DNA of 64,000 nucleotides from an uncultured beta proteobacterium. Lineage in GTDB: Bacteria > Pseudomonadota > Gammaproteobacteria > Burkholderiales > Rhodocyclaceae. Below the pieces are notes generated by a model, which had not been told where the DNA came from, did no database searches, and worked only from the letters and a program-made list of their open reading frames with translations. Below are positions 39,712 to 49,415 of this stretch, in pieces. The number at the start of each line of letters is the position of its first letter. Positions within the stretch are counted from its first letter, which is position 1. A program made the position numbers and the translations under genes. Location: the NCBI GenBank assembly GCA_903908065.1, contig CAIVQO010000072.1, forward strand, positions 39,717 through 103,716. The letters are read 5' to 3'.

Positions 39712-42383
39712 GACGACGCCTCTGCCGGGACGGCAGGCGCCAGCCGGAGCCTGACCGTGAAGCGGGAACCACGGCCGGGCGCGGTGTCGATGATCAGCTG
39801 CCCGCCCATGCATTCGCAAAGGCCGCGGCTGAGCGCGAGGCTGAGGCCGGTGCCGCCCGCGGGCGGGATCGGCCCGTCGGCGGCACCGAAGGGCTCCAGC
39901 GCGCGTTCGAGTTCGGCGGGGCTCATGCCGCGCCCCTGGTCGCGCACCTGGATGTCCAGGTGCTCGTTGTCGTGCGGGCGGACGAACAGCGCGACCTCGT
40001 CGCGTCCGCTGAACTTGGCGGCGTTGCTGAACAGGCAGAGCAGCACCTGTTTCAGGCGCGTGCGGTCGGCCAACACCGTAAGCTGGGGAATCTCGGGCAC
40101 GGTCAGCCAGTTGCTGGAGCGCTCGACCAATGGGCCGGCGACCGTCAACACCTCGGCGATCAGGGGCGCGACCTCCACCGGCGTGCGTTCGACCTGCAGG
40201 TCGCCGGTATCCAGGCGTGAGTAGTCGAGCACAGTGTCGATCATGGTCAGCAGGTGCAGGCCGGAATCGCGGATGCGGCCCAGTTCGGCGCTCGGCAGCG
40301 CGGCGCCGCCGCCGCTTTCCTGCAGCAGTTCCGCGTAGCCGATGATGTCGGTCAGCGGCGTGCGCATTGCGTGGCTCATGTTGCTGAGGAACTTCGACTT
40401 GGCGGTGCTGGCAGCCTGTGTCGCACGCTGGGCAAGGAACAGGTCGGTGATGTCGGCAACCCCGGCGATCAGGCAGGTGCGACCGCCGTACTGGAGGTAA
40501 TGCGCCGACACGCTGCCCCAGAACTCCGTACCGTCGGCACGCAGGAAGCGCAGCTTGTGGTTGCGCGCGCTGCCGTGCTGCTCCACCTGCTGCCACAGGG
40601 CCGTGCCGTCGATGCTGTGTGCGCCATAGAGTTTTTCCAGCGTCTGCCCGACGACTTCCTCGGGCCGGTAGCCGAATAGCTCTTCGCTCAGCGGATTGGC
40701 CAGCAGGATCTCGCCGTCGCTGGCGCGCCAAAGCAACAGGAACACGGGGGCCGCCTGCACCACGGCGCGGATGCGCTCGTCGCTGGCGTCGCCGGCGTTC
40801 GCCACGGGCTCGGCGGCGGACGCCGGTGCTTCTTGCGGTGCCGGAACGGAGCCGGTCGCGTCTGTGCCAAGGGCGGTGGCGCGGCGCTCCTCCCAGGCGT
40901 TCGGCGGCGTTTCGGTCGGGCGCGAGGTCATCACCGAGGCGGTAAAGCAGCTGCCCTTGCCCGATTCGCTGGTGACGGTGACATCGCCGCCCATGAGGCG
41001 GCAAAGGCGCCGGCTGATGGCGAGCCCGAGGCCGGTACCGCCGTACTTGCGGGTGGTCGCCGAGTCGGCCTGGACGAAGGGCTGGAACAGTTTGGCGAGT
41101 TGGCCCTCGCTCATGCCGATGCCGGTATCGACGACGTCGAAGAGGATGCGCTCGTGGCCGTCATCGCCTGCCACGCGCCGTATGCCGAGGCGGATCGCGC
41201 CGTCGCTGGTGAATTTGGCGGCATTGGCGACCAGGTTGAACAGCACCTGGCGCAGGCGCGTGATGTCGGCGTCGATGCTGCCGAGGTCGGCGGCAGGATG
41301 TACCGTGAGCCGATTGCGGTTGGTGTTCGCCAGGGGCTGTGCGGTGGAGCACACCTGGTCGACCAACTGCATGACATCGACCTTTTCATAATTCAGTTCA
41401 ACCTTGCCGGCCTCGATCTTCGACAGGTCGAGCAGGTCGTTGATGAGGCCGAGCAGGTGCTTGCCGGCTCCCTTGATCTTGCCGACGTCGGCCAGCACCG
41501 TGGGGTCGCCGCCCTGGTCGGCGAGCTCCTCTTCGATCATCTCGCTGTAGCCGATCACCGCGTTGAGCGGCGTGCGCAATTCGTGGCTCATGTTGGCAAG
41601 GAAGGCGCTCTTGGCCTGGTTGGCCTGTTCGGCGAGGTCGCGCGCGTTGTCGGCGACGCGGCGTGCGATCTCCGCCTGCTTGCGCGCCTCGTCGAGCTGG
41701 CGGCTTTGCTCCTCGATGAAACGGTTGCGCTCCTCGAGTTCGCGCCGCGCGGCAATGACGCTGCGTACGGCGATGTTGGACTGGATGCCGAACACCGTCG
41801 TGTAGCAGATGATGCCGATCACCGATAGCAGGGTTGTCAGCACCGACGTGTCGGTGTGCACTGTAAAGCCAGTACTCAGGCCGCCAAGGACTGCGCCACC
41901 AACGTAGCCCACCAGGCCCAGTAGCGCCGCGCGTGCGCCGCTGGTGCTGAGGTGGGCGGCATTGATCGCGGTGAACATCACCACCAGAACCAGTGCGTCG
42001 AATCCAACCAGTGCCGACCAGACCCCGAGCATGGCCGAGTCGAGCTGAAGATTGCGCAGTTCGGCGCGCTTGGAATCGGGATTGCGCCTGGCGATTCGGT
42101 AGGCCAGCTGCGGCCAGCCCAGGGACCAGGCGCCAAGCAGTATCCAGACCGCAAGACCGGGCGGATGGCGGAGGAAAACCGACAGGATCATCAGCCCGGT
42201 AAAGGCGTACGCAATCGTGCGGACCGGGTAATCGATCCTCACCAGCGGATGAACGCCCTTGGCAGAGCGGCCGTCGCCGACTAGGCCATTGGCGACGGCC
42301 TTGCCGGCAGCCTGAATCGGGTTGGTTGCCACGGCGATGGATAGTTTGTATTTGAAGTTTTGGCAAGTATCGGCGAGCCTCAC
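39708..42383 (-). CDS. Membrane protein with two complete histidine kinase modules
   Basis: 891 residues. Several TM helices in residues 45-215 form a MASE2-like membrane sensor ([19 protein letters not shown]...). A coiled coil leads to kinase 1: His267 ([19 protein letters not shown]) and HATPase ([29 protein letters not shown]). After a Pro/Ala-rich linker comes a PAS domain (about 545-650, [26 protein letters not shown]) and kinase 2: His671 ([19 protein letters not shown]) and HATPase ([29 protein letters not shown]). In kinase 2 the residue after His is Ala672, not the usual acidic one. It heads the overlapping seven-gene operon with the partner switch and patatins. Confidence 0.92.
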   Translation of the reverse strand: MRLADTCQNFKYKLSIAVATNPIQAAGKAVANGLVGDGRSAKGVHPLVRIDYPVRTIAYAFTGLMILSVFLRHPPGLAVWILLGAWSLGWPQLAYRIARRNPDSKRAELRNLQLDSAMLGVWSALVGFDALVLVVMFTAINAAHLSTSGARAALLGLVGYVGGAVLGGLSTGFTVHTDTSVLTTLLSVIGIICYTTVFGIQSNIAVRSVIAARRELEERNRFIEEQSRQLDEARKQAEIARRVADNARDLAEQANQAKSAFLANMSHELRTPLNAVIGYSEMIEEELADQGGDPTVLADVGKIKGAGKHLLGLINDLLDLSKIEAGKVELNYEKVDVMQLVDQVCSTAQPLANTNRNRLTVHPAADLGSIDADITRLRQVLFNLVANAAKFTSDGAIRLGIRRVAGDDGHERILFDVVDTGIGMSEGQLAKLFQPFVQADSATTRKYGGTGLGLAISRRLCRLMGGDVTVTSESGKGSCFTASVMTSRPTETPPNAWEERRATALGTDATGSVPAPQEAPASAAEPVANAGDASDERIRAVVQAAPVFLLLWRASDGEILLANPLSEELFGYRPEEVVGQTLEKLYGAHSIDGTALWQQVEQHGSARNHKLRFLRADGTEFWGSVSAHYLQYGGRTCLIAGVADITDLFLAQRATQAASTAKSKFLSNMSHAMRTPLTDIIGYAELLQESGGGAALPSAELGRIRDSGLHLLTMIDTVLDYSRLDTGDLQVERTPVEVAPLIAEVLTVAGPLVERSSNWLTVPEIPQLTVLADRTRLKQVLLCLFSNAAKFSGRDEVALFVRPHDNEHLDIQVRDQGRGMSPAELERALEPFGAADGPIPPAGGTGLSLALSRGLCECMGGQLIIDTAPGRGSRFTVRLRLAPAVPAEASS

Positions 42384-42573
42384 GACAGCGTCAAGCCTGC
42401 CCCGGTGGATATCATAGTTGGCGAGCGCTGGTCCCGGAACTTCGGTGCGGGATGTGGGCGACCCTGCAGTCTCGGCAGGGCAGAGGGGCGGTATTCCAAG
42501 AGGCCGACAGGCGACCTGCAGGCGCGTCGGCGCCGTACCTGGCGGACTGTGAAGCCTGTCCTCAGCCCGTGCT

Positions 42574-43701
42574 TTAGCTCAGGCGCTCGAAGGCCCCCGT
42601 CAGGCGAGTTACCGTGCCGTCTATGTCGGCTAGCTTGTCCAAGCCGAACAGGCCGATGCGGAAGCTGCGGAAGTCCGCTCCCTCGTCGCATTGCAGCGGC
42701 ACCCCGGCGGCGAGCTGGAAGCCCTGCGCAACGAACTTCTTCGCCGACTGGATTTCGGCATCCGTCGTGTGGCTGACCACCACGCCGGGGGCTTCGAAAC
42801 CCGCTGCGGCGACGCTGGGGAATCCGCGCGCGGCAACCATGTCTCTCACTTTGCGGCCAAGCTGCACCTGGCGTTCGCGGGCTAGACCGAAGCCGAAGGT
42901 CTCGGTCTCGCGCATCGCATCGCGTACCCGGCGCAGGGCATCGGTGGGCATCGTTGCATGGTAGGCATGGCCACCGGCCTCATAACTTTCCATGATCTGG
43001 CGCCACTTCTTCAGGTCGCAGGCGAAGCTGGTGCTTGTCGTTCCGGCCAATCTCGCCACGGCGCGTTCGCCGAACATCACCAGCCCGGCGCAGGAATGCC
43101 CGCTCCAACCCTTCTGCGGCGCGCTGATCAGTACATCGACTCCCGTTGCGCGCATATCGACCCACAACGCACCGGACGCGATGCAATCGAGCACGAACAG
43201 CCCGCCCACTTCGCGCGTTGCGGCGCCCACGGCCTGGAGATAGTCATCGGGCAGGACGATGCCGGATGCGGTTTCCACGTGCGGTGCGAAGACCACAGCC
43301 GGACGCTGCGCGCGTATTGCGTCTAGCACCTCCGGCAGCGGTGCCGGCGTCCAGGATGCCTGGGCATGCTCGGCGGTGCGACGGGCCTTGAGCACGCTGG
43401 CCTTGGTGGTGATCCGGCCCATGTCGAGGATCTGCGACCAGCGGAAGCTGAACCAGCCGTTGCGCAGGATCAGGCACGGTGCATCATCGGCGAACTGGCG
43501 CGCCACGGCCTCCATGGCATAGGTGCCGCCGCCGGGGACTACCGCGACAGCATCGGCGGCATAAGCGCTGCACAGGATGGCCGAGATGTCGCGCATCACG
43601 CCCTGGAAGGCTTGCGACATGTGATTCAGGGCGCGGTCGGTATAGACCACGGAATATTCCAGCAGCCCGCCGGGATCGACGGGATGATTTGTTGCCGACA
43701 T
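42574..43701 (-). CDS. Class V aminotransferase (alanine-glyoxylate / serine-pyruvate type)
   Basis: 375 residues of fold type I class V aminotransferases. PLP chemistry is marked by the Schiff-base Lys in [16 protein letters not shown] and the Asp of [15 protein letters not shown], which fits PLP-ring binding. [18 protein letters not shown] is the conserved N-terminal glycine loop. Enzymes of this group transfer amino groups from Ala or Ser to glyoxylate or pyruvate, or act on related phosphonates. CGGAG precedes the ATG. It lies 27 bases after the SDR gene on the same strand, so the two probably share a small metabolic operon. Confidence 0.88.
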   Translation of the reverse strand: MSATNHPVDPGGLLEYSVVYTDRALNHMSQAFQGVMRDISAILCSAYAADAVAVVPGGGTYAMEAVARQFADDAPCLILRNGWFSFRWSQILDMGRITTKASVLKARRTAEHAQASWTPAPLPEVLDAIRAQRPAVVFAPHVETASGIVLPDDYLQAVGAATREVGGLFVLDCIASGALWVDMRATGVDVLISAPQKGWSGHSCAGLVMFGERAVARLAGTTSTSFACDLKKWRQIMESYEAGGHAYHATMPTDALRRVRDAMRETETFGFGLARERQVQLGRKVRDMVAARGFPSVAAAGFEAPGVVVSHTTDAEIQSAKKFVAQGFQLAAGVPLQCDEGADFRSFRIGLFGLDKLADIDGTVTRLTGAFERLS

Positions 43702-43728
43702 TATTTGCTCCGAAGGATAGGTTGATGC

Positions 43729-44508
43729 TCAGAAAGTTCCAGGGTAGGCGCCGCCGTCGAGCAACCAGTTCTGCCCGGTAATGAATCCGGCCTGGCTGGA
43801 ACAAAGCCAGGCACAGGCGGCACCGAACTCCTCCGGATTGCCGATGCGACCGGCAGGTATGGTTGCCACGCGTTCCGCCAGGACCTGCTCGTAAGGCACG
43901 CCGCGGGCTTTGGCCTGCCCGCCGATCACGGTAGCGATCCGGTCGGTGTCGAAGAAGCCGGGCAGCAAGTTGTTGATCGTCACATTGTGAACCACGGTCT
44001 TTCGTGCGAGGCCGGCGACGAAGCCAGTGAGGCCGGATCGTGCGCCATTGGACAGGCCCAGCACGTCGATCGGCATCTTTACCGCGCCGGAGGTGATATT
44101 GACGATGCGGCCGAACTTGCGTGCGATCATGTGATCGACGGTGGCCTTGATCAGCTCGATTGGCGCTAGCATGTTGGCGTCGAGCGCGGCCAGCCAGTCA
44201 TCGCGCGACCAGTTGCGGAAATCGCCGGGCGGCGGGCCGCCGGCATTGTTGACCACGATGTCTGGCTGCGGGCAGGCGGCCAGCGCTGCGGCACGTCCCG
44301 CGACGGTGACGATGTCGGCGGCTACCGTGGTGACGGTGACGCCGGTTGCGGCGCGGATCTCAGCGGCCGTGCGCTCCAGCGCCTCGACTCCGCGCGCCAC
44401 CAGCGTGAGGTTCACGCCCTCGCGCGCCAGGGCGAGGGCGCATCCGCGGCCGAGGCCCTTGCTCGATGCGCAGACCAGGGCGCTGCGTCCGCGAATTCCT
44501 AGATCCAT
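43729..44508 (-). CDS. SDR-family oxidoreductase with atypical active site
   Basis: About 259 residues from ATG 44508, with GGAG eight bases upstream. The Rossmann glycine motif is SSKGLGRGCALALAREG (residues 12-28) and NNAGG follows. The Ser of the catalytic triad is in VNITSGA, but where YxxxK is expected the text reads LGLSNGARSGLTGF, with no Tyr or Lys at the usual places. A subgroup of SDRs has this GLSNGxRxGL form, and some may work differently. Substrate unknown. It precedes the aminotransferase gene in the same unit and is divergent from an HD-GYP gene. Confidence 0.85.
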   Translation of the reverse strand: MDLGIRGRSALVCASSKGLGRGCALALAREGVNLTLVARGVEALERTAAEIRAATGVTVTTVAADIVTVAGRAAALAACPQPDIVVNNAGGPPPGDFRNWSRDDWLAALDANMLAPIELIKATVDHMIARKFGRIVNITSGAVKMPIDVLGLSNGARSGLTGFVAGLARKTVVHNVTINNLLPGFFDTDRIATVIGGQAKARGVPYEQVLAERVATIPAGRIGNPEEFGAACAWLCSSQAGFITGQNWLLDGGAYPGTF

Positions 44509-44570
44509 CTCAATTTCTCCGGTTTTGTGTGCGCGTATCATAGCCATTCTCGTGGCTGGAGGGCCCACGC

Positions 44571-45830
44571 ATGCCGAGCATTCATCGGATCGTCCTGTAT
44601 CGCCTGCTGGCGGCCTGGGTGGTGATTTCGCTGGCGATTGGCGTCGTCGTTTCCTGGGCCGGGCTGCGCAAGATCGATCGCCAGCTGGTCACGTTGGCGA
44701 CCATGGAGCTGAAGCGTTTCGGCGCCGTCAACCTGGCCTTGCTGACACAGCCCGAGTCGGCGCGTCGCGCCCTCGATCAGTTGGCGGCCCAGGTTGTTTG
44801 GGAGCATTTCATTGTCGGCGAGTTCCAGGATGGCAGCCGGCGCAGGCTGGCGAGCGCGGTGAATCCCTTGCATGCCGCGCTGCAGACGGAAGTCGAGCGG
44901 CAGAGCCTGAGTTTCCCGCTCAATCTCGATCGCCAGTTCCGCAAATTCAGCGCCGATGGCCGCAATGCGATGCGCGTTCTGGTGCCCTTGCGCGAGGACT
45001 CGGGACCGGCGGCGGCTTATTTCGAAGGCGCTTTCCTAGTCGATCCGGACACCGTGGCCCGCCTGCGTGAAGATCTGGCGACCACGCTGCTGGTGGCGCT
45101 GGCGGCGGTGGCGCTGACCACGCTTTGCCTCTACCCGATCATCCTCTCGCTCAACCGTAACGTGCTGCGCCAGTCGCGCGACCTGTTGGCCGGCAATGTC
45201 GAGTTGATGGAGGTGGTGGGTTCCGCGGTCGCGACCCGCGATTCAAGCACCCACCTGCACAACTATCGGGTGGCGCTGTATGCGGTGCGCCTTGGCGAGG
45301 CGGTCGGCATCGACGCGACGCAGATGCGTGACCTGATTGCAGGCGCTTTCCTGCACGATGTCGGCAAGATAGGCGTTGGCGATGCGATCCTGCTCAAGGC
45401 GGGGCCGCTCGATGCCGGCGAATTCGAGCAGATGAAGCGCCATGTCACGCTGGGTGTCGAAATCCTGACCAAGTCGAAATGGCTGCTGCGCGCCCGCGAG
45501 GTGGTCGAGTTTCACCACGAACGCTATGACGGCAGCGGCTATCCCAAGGGGCTCGCCGGCGTCGAGATTCCGCTGTTGGCGCGAATCTTTGCCGTGGTTG
45601 ACGTATTCGATGCCCTGGTGTCGAAGCGGCCATACAAGGATGCGCTGGCCTTCGATGTGGCCATGGCCGGCATACGCGACGGGGCCGGCAAATTGTTCGA
45701 TCCGGATCTGGTAACGATCTTCGAGGGCATTGCCGGCGCTTTGTACCGCGAAACGCGCGACGTGGCGGGCGCCGAAGTCGAAGCCCGCCTGCAACTGCAA
45801 ATCGGCAAGTACTTCGGCCTTACTGCCTGA
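44571..45830 (+). CDS. Membrane-anchored HD-GYP c-di-GMP phosphodiesterase
   Basis: 419 residues. TM1 (about 8-30) and TM2 (about 165-188) bracket a periplasmic sensor domain of about 135 residues. A linker leads to an HD-GYP domain (about 210-400) with His262-Asp263 (FLHDVGKIGVGDAILLK), HHERYDGSGYP carrying the GYP triad, and VDVFDALVSKRPYK. It should hydrolyse c-di-GMP in response to an external signal. The start is 62 bases from the divergent SDR start. It is the second HD-GYP gene in the window, of a different architecture from that at 13821. Confidence 0.92.
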   Translation: MPSIHRIVLYRLLAAWVVISLAIGVVVSWAGLRKIDRQLVTLATMELKRFGAVNLALLTQPESARRALDQLAAQVVWEHFIVGEFQDGSRRRLASAVNPLHAALQTEVERQSLSFPLNLDRQFRKFSADGRNAMRVLVPLREDSGPAAAYFEGAFLVDPDTVARLREDLATTLLVALAAVALTTLCLYPIILSLNRNVLRQSRDLLAGNVELMEVVGSAVATRDSSTHLHNYRVALYAVRLGEAVGIDATQMRDLIAGAFLHDVGKIGVGDAILLKAGPLDAGEFEQMKRHVTLGVEILTKSKWLLRAREVVEFHHERYDGSGYPKGLAGVEIPLLARIFAVVDVFDALVSKRPYKDALAFDVAMAGIRDGAGKLFDPDLVTIFEGIAGALYRETRDVAGAEVEARLQLQIGKYFGLTA

Positions 45831-46602
45831 GGAAATCGGCGACCAGGGCGAGGAAGCTGGCCGGCTGCTCGATGCAGGACAGGTGCGATGCGGCAGGGAT
45901 CACGGCGAAGCGGGCGCCGGCAATCTTTCCGGCGATCACTTCGCTCATTGCGGGGGGCGTGCCGGGGTCGTCCGCTCCCGCGATCACCAGTGTAGGGGTC
46001 GTGATGGCTTTAATCCGGTCGCTGATGTCGAGCGCGCGGATGGCGCTGGCGCAGCCAATGAAGCCGGTGGGCGGCGTATCGGCGATCAGCTTGCCGATGC
46101 GTTCCGTTTGCGCCGGATTGGCCGTGCGGAAGGCCGGAGTGAACCATCGGCCCAAGGTGCCTTCGACCAGGCCGGAGCAACCCTGGCTGCGGGCGATGGC
46201 GATGCGCTCGTCCCATAGCGGGCCGGCTTCCGGCGGAATGCGGCTGGTGGAGTTGGCGATCACCAGCTTGTCCAGTCGCTGTGGCGCCGCCAGGGCCAGG
46301 TGCTGGCCGATCATGCCGCCCATCGACAAGCCGATGAAGTGGGTGCGCTCCACCTTGAGCGCATCGAGCAAGCCAAGCAGGTCGGCGGTGAGCTGGTCGA
46401 AGCTGTAAGGGCCTTCCGGCGCGCTGGTGTGGCCGTGGCCGCGCGTGTCGTAACGCAGCACCGTGAAATGCGGGGCCAGCGCGGCGGCGAGCCCGTCCCA
46501 CATGCTCAGGTCGCAGGTCAGGGAATGCGACAGCGTGACCCAGGGGCCGCTACCCTCGACAAGGTAGTTGACGCGTATGCCGTTGGTTTCGATGCTGCTC
46601 AT
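45820..46602 (-). CDS. pcaD: Alpha/beta hydrolase, 3-oxoadipate enol-lactonase type
   Basis: About 260 residues from ATG 46602, overlapping the uvrD stop as TGATG. Alpha/beta-hydrolase motifs: VTLSHSLTCDLSMWDGL (oxyanion region), nucleophile elbow GLSMGGM with catalytic Ser, Asp in VIAGADDPGTPP and His in AASHLSCIEQP. The pattern is close to PcaD of the beta-ketoadipate pathway. No other pca genes are present, so the symbol is a family label and the substrate is open. It converges with the HD-GYP gene, overlapping it by 11 bases. Confidence 0.8.
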   Translation of the reverse strand: MSSIETNGIRVNYLVEGSGPWVTLSHSLTCDLSMWDGLAAALAPHFTVLRYDTRGHGHTSAPEGPYSFDQLTADLLGLLDALKVERTHFIGLSMGGMIGQHLALAAPQRLDKLVIANSTSRIPPEAGPLWDERIAIARSQGCSGLVEGTLGRWFTPAFRTANPAQTERIGKLIADTPPTGFIGCASAIRALDISDRIKAITTPTLVIAGADDPGTPPAMSEVIAGKIAGARFAVIPAASHLSCIEQPASFLALVADFLRQ

Positions 46603-48785
46603 CAGACCGCCTCCAGTTTCGCCACGGATAGCGCCAGCCATTTGATGCCGGCGGCGCCGAAATTGACCTGCACGCGGGCGTCGGAACCGCCGCCCTCGGC
46701 ATTGATGATGACACCGAGCCCGAATTTCGGGTGCATCACGCTCTGGCCGATGCGAAAGCCGCCGCCTCTCGGCGATTCGCTGCGGCGCGGCGCGGCAGCA
46801 AAGTCTGGCGTGGCGTGGTAGGCGAATGCCGCCGAGTCCGCGAGCTGAAAGCCGTTCTTGCCGGCGCGCGGCGTCAGCCATTTGACCAGGTCGCCGGGAA
46901 TTTCGTCGAGGAAGCGCGAGGGCAGGTTGTAGCGTGTCTGCCCGTGCAGCATCCGCGTTTGCGCGAAGCAGAGATAGAGCCGTTGGCGCGCGCGGGTTAC
47001 GGCCACGTACATCAGGCGCCGTTCTTCTTCCAGGCCCTTGTCCTCGAGCAGCGAGTTTTCGTGGGGGAAGAGGCCTTCTTCCAGGCCACAGATGAAGACC
47101 ATGTTGAATTCAAGGCCCTTCGCCGAATGCACGGTCATCAGTTGCAGCGCGTCGTCGCCTTCGCCGGCCTGGTGCTCGCCGGCTTCAAGCGAGGCGTGCG
47201 CGAGGAAGGCGACCAGATCGGCCGACAGCTCGCCTTCCGCGCCTGGCGTACCTTCCTCGGCGATGAAGCTGGCGGCGGCGTTGACCAGTTCATCGAGGTT
47301 GGCGAGGCGCTCCTGGCCTTCCTTTTCATTGCGGTAGTGCTCGGCGAGGCCCGACAGGTCGAGCACGTGTTCCACCAGCTCTGGCAGTGGCAGGTGGGCG
47401 GCGTCGCGAAGTTTTGCGATCAGGTTGGCGAAGGCGGCCAGCTTGGTGCCGCCGGCGCCGGGCACATGCGGGATCGCAGCATGCAGGCTGCTGCCCTGGG
47501 CCTTGGCGGCATCCTGCAGGTTTTCCAGGCTGCGCGCGCCGATGCCACGTGTGGGGAAATTCACCACGCGGGCAAATGCGGTGTCGTCGTTGGCGTTGGC
47601 GATCAGGCGCAGGTAGGCCAGCGCGTGCTTGATTTCGGCACGCTCGAAGAAGCGCAGGCCGCCGTACACACGGTAGGGCAGGCCGGCGTTGAACAGGGCG
47701 TGTTCCAGGGCCCGGCTTTGCGCATTGCTGCGGTAGAGCAGAGCAATCTCGGCGCGGGCGTGGCCGTCGCGCGTGAGCGCTTTGACCTCCTCGACGATGA
47801 AGCGCGCCTCGTCGCCGTCCGAGTAGGACTCGTGCACGCGGATCGGTTCGCCGGCGCCGGCCTCGGTCCACAGGTTCTTGCCCAGGCGCGAGGGATTGTT
47901 CTTGATGATGGCGTTGGCGGCGTCGAGGATGTTGCCGTGGGAGCGGTAGTTCTGTTCCAGCCGGATCAGGTTGCTGACGTGGAATTCGCGTTCGAAGTCG
48001 CGCATGTTGCCGACATCGGCACCGCGAAAGGCGTAGATGGATTGGTCGTCATCGCCGACGCAAAACATCGCCGCACCGTCGCCGGCCAAAAGCTTCAACC
48101 AGCGGTATTGCAGCTTGTTCGTGTCCTGAAATTCATCCACCAGCACATGGCGGAAGCGCTCCTGGTAGTGCCGACGCAGCGGTTCGTTGCGTTCCAGCAG
48201 TTCGTAACAGCGCAGCAGCAGCTCGGCGAAATCAACCACGCCTTCTCGCTGGCACTGGGCTTCGTAGGCTTCGTAGAGCTCAACGCGCTTGCGGGCCCAG
48301 TCGTCCCAGGCCTCGACGGCCGCCGGACGCAGGCCCTGTTCCTTTTGCGCGTTGATGAAATGGCACAGCTCGCGCGGCGGGTATTTTTCGTCGTCGACGT
48401 TGAGCGTCTTGAGCAGGCGTTTGACGGCCGCCTGCTGGTCGGCCGAGTCGAGGATCTGGAACAGTTGCGGCAGCCCGGCATCGCGATGGTGGGCACGCAG
48501 CAGGCGGTTGCACAGGCCGTGGAAGGTGCCGATCCACATGCCCTTGACGTTGATCGGCAGCATCGCCGCCAGCCGCGTCAGCATTTCCTTCGCAGCCTTG
48601 TTGGTGAAGGTCACGGCCAGGATGCCGCTGGGTGCAACCTGGCCGGTGGAAATCAGCCAGGCGATGCGGGTGGTCAATACCCGCGTCTTGCCTGAACCGG
48701 CTCCGGCCAGGATCAGGGCGTGCTGGGGGGGCAGGGTAACGGCTGCCAGTTGCGGCGGATTGAGGTGGTCGAGCAGGGAGGTCAT
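46602..48785 (-). CDS. uvrD: DNA helicase II (UvrD/Rep superfamily 1)
   Basis: About 727 residues from ATG 48785; the longer open frame starts inside an AT-rich promoter-like region. SF1 helicase motifs: Q-motif LDHLNPPQLAAVTLP, Walker A LAGAGSGKTRVL, motif II LVDEFQDTN, motif III DDDQSIYAFRGADV, motif IV and V (RSNAQSRALEHAL; VHSAKGLEF) and motif VI (AVTRARQRLYLC). The C-terminal tail GFRIGQSVMHPKFGLGVI is the UvrD Tudor-like domain, favouring UvrD over Rep. It unwinds DNA in nucleotide excision and mismatch repair. The hydrolase gene is coupled to its stop. Confidence 0.93.
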   Translation of the reverse strand: MTSLLDHLNPPQLAAVTLPPQHALILAGAGSGKTRVLTTRIAWLISTGQVAPSGILAVTFTNKAAKEMLTRLAAMLPINVKGMWIGTFHGLCNRLLRAHHRDAGLPQLFQILDSADQQAAVKRLLKTLNVDDEKYPPRELCHFINAQKEQGLRPAAVEAWDDWARKRVELYEAYEAQCQREGVVDFAELLLRCYELLERNEPLRRHYQERFRHVLVDEFQDTNKLQYRWLKLLAGDGAAMFCVGDDDQSIYAFRGADVGNMRDFEREFHVSNLIRLEQNYRSHGNILDAANAIIKNNPSRLGKNLWTEAGAGEPIRVHESYSDGDEARFIVEEVKALTRDGHARAEIALLYRSNAQSRALEHALFNAGLPYRVYGGLRFFERAEIKHALAYLRLIANANDDTAFARVVNFPTRGIGARSLENLQDAAKAQGSSLHAAIPHVPGAGGTKLAAFANLIAKLRDAAHLPLPELVEHVLDLSGLAEHYRNEKEGQERLANLDELVNAAASFIAEEGTPGAEGELSADLVAFLAHASLEAGEHQAGEGDDALQLMTVHSAKGLEFNMVFICGLEEGLFPHENSLLEDKGLEEERRLMYVAVTRARQRLYLCFAQTRMLHGQTRYNLPSRFLDEIPGDLVKWLTPRAGKNGFQLADSAAFAYHATPDFAAAPRRSESPRGGGFRIGQSVMHPKFGLGVIINAEGGGSDARVQVNFGAAGIKWLALSVAKLEAV

Positions 48786-48898
48786 GGGCGAAGCCGGGGC
48801 AGGTCGCCCAATTATATCGGCGGGGTCTTTGAGGCTCCTCCCTGAGTAAGCGCTAACAACGCCGATTGGGGCCTGTAAATCGCTGAAATGATAAATAT

Positions 48899-48907
48899 TG
48901 CAATGCA
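48899..48907 (+). promoter_or_regulatory. TGCAATGCA site 1
   Basis: TGCAATGCA followed by GCAAAA, 65 bases upstream of a second identical core. Resembles TGC/GCA-rich operators bound by the PHA-responsive repressor PhaR, from general knowledge of that family; assignment is tentative. Confidence 0.35.
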
Positions 48908-48950
48908 GCAAAAAATCTTGAACTTTGGGCTACCGGCCCACATCAAAAGG

Positions 48951-48956
48951 TAGAAT
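48951..48956 (+). promoter_or_regulatory. Candidate -10 box for the 49043 gene
   Basis: TAGAAT at 48951-48956 lies about 87 bases before the start codon. No convincing -35 box at 16-18 bases is seen, so the promoter may need an activator or be weak. Operator-like site 2 begins eight bases downstream, at the expected transcription start. Confidence 0.35.
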
Positions 48957-48959
48957 GCA

Positions 48960-48975
48960 GTTGCTGCAATGCAAC
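48960..48975 (+). promoter_or_regulatory. TGCAATGCA site 2 within an inverted repeat
   Basis: The core TGCAATGCA (48964-48972) is flanked by GTTGC (48960-48964) and GCAAC, making a partial inverted repeat. It would cover the transcription start predicted from TAGAAT at 48951, a position suited to repression. Confidence 0.4.
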
Positions 48976-49042
48976 ACGTTGCCTGCAAACCTGGCGCGTC
49001 CGGCCCACAAGGCCGGTCGATGCCAACCCACGGAGAACCATC

Positions 49043-49399
49043 ATGAAGAACAAGATCAGAACCCCGAAACTGCTGCCCTGGCTGGCGCGAAAGGCTGGCA
49101 TCAGCGAGCGTCGTGCCGAAACCTTATGGTACGAGGCCGAGCGCTGGGCGGCGCATCAGGCACCCAGCGGTTCGGCCGACTATTTCAAGCTGGCGGTCGA
49201 TCGCCTGTTAAGCCTGGTCGCCGAGGAATCCCTCCGTGCCGATGCCGCCTCCTTCGGTTGGCGCCCGTGGGCACGGGCCCAGACGCGAGCTTGGGCACTA
49301 TCGATGCAGGTGATGCATGAAGCCTCGGCGCTCAGCGCACGGGGGTGGACGCTGGTGGAATCGGTCATGCGGCGGCGGCAGCGCAGCTGGGCCGACTGA
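49043..49399 (+). CDS. Small protein of unknown function
   Basis: 118 residues, with GGAG before ATG 49043 and good codon use. It is basic, Trp-rich (seven Trp) and mostly alpha-helical: PWLARKAGISERRAETLWYEAERWA reads like a helical DNA- or protein-binding segment, and HQAPSGSADYFKLAVDRLLSLVAEE follows. No TM or signal peptide. I do not recognise the family, though the N-terminal part has the look of small proteins conserved in Betaproteobacteria. Upstream lie two TGCAATGCA sites that resemble PhaR operators, so a link to polyhydroxyalkanoate metabolism is possible but unproven. Confidence 0.7.
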   Translation: MKNKIRTPKLLPWLARKAGISERRAETLWYEAERWAAHQAPSGSADYFKLAVDRLLSLVAEESLRADAASFGWRPWARAQTRAWALSMQVMHEASALSARGWTLVESVMRRRQRSWAD

Positions 49400-49415
49400 T
49401 ATACAAGGACGCGTC

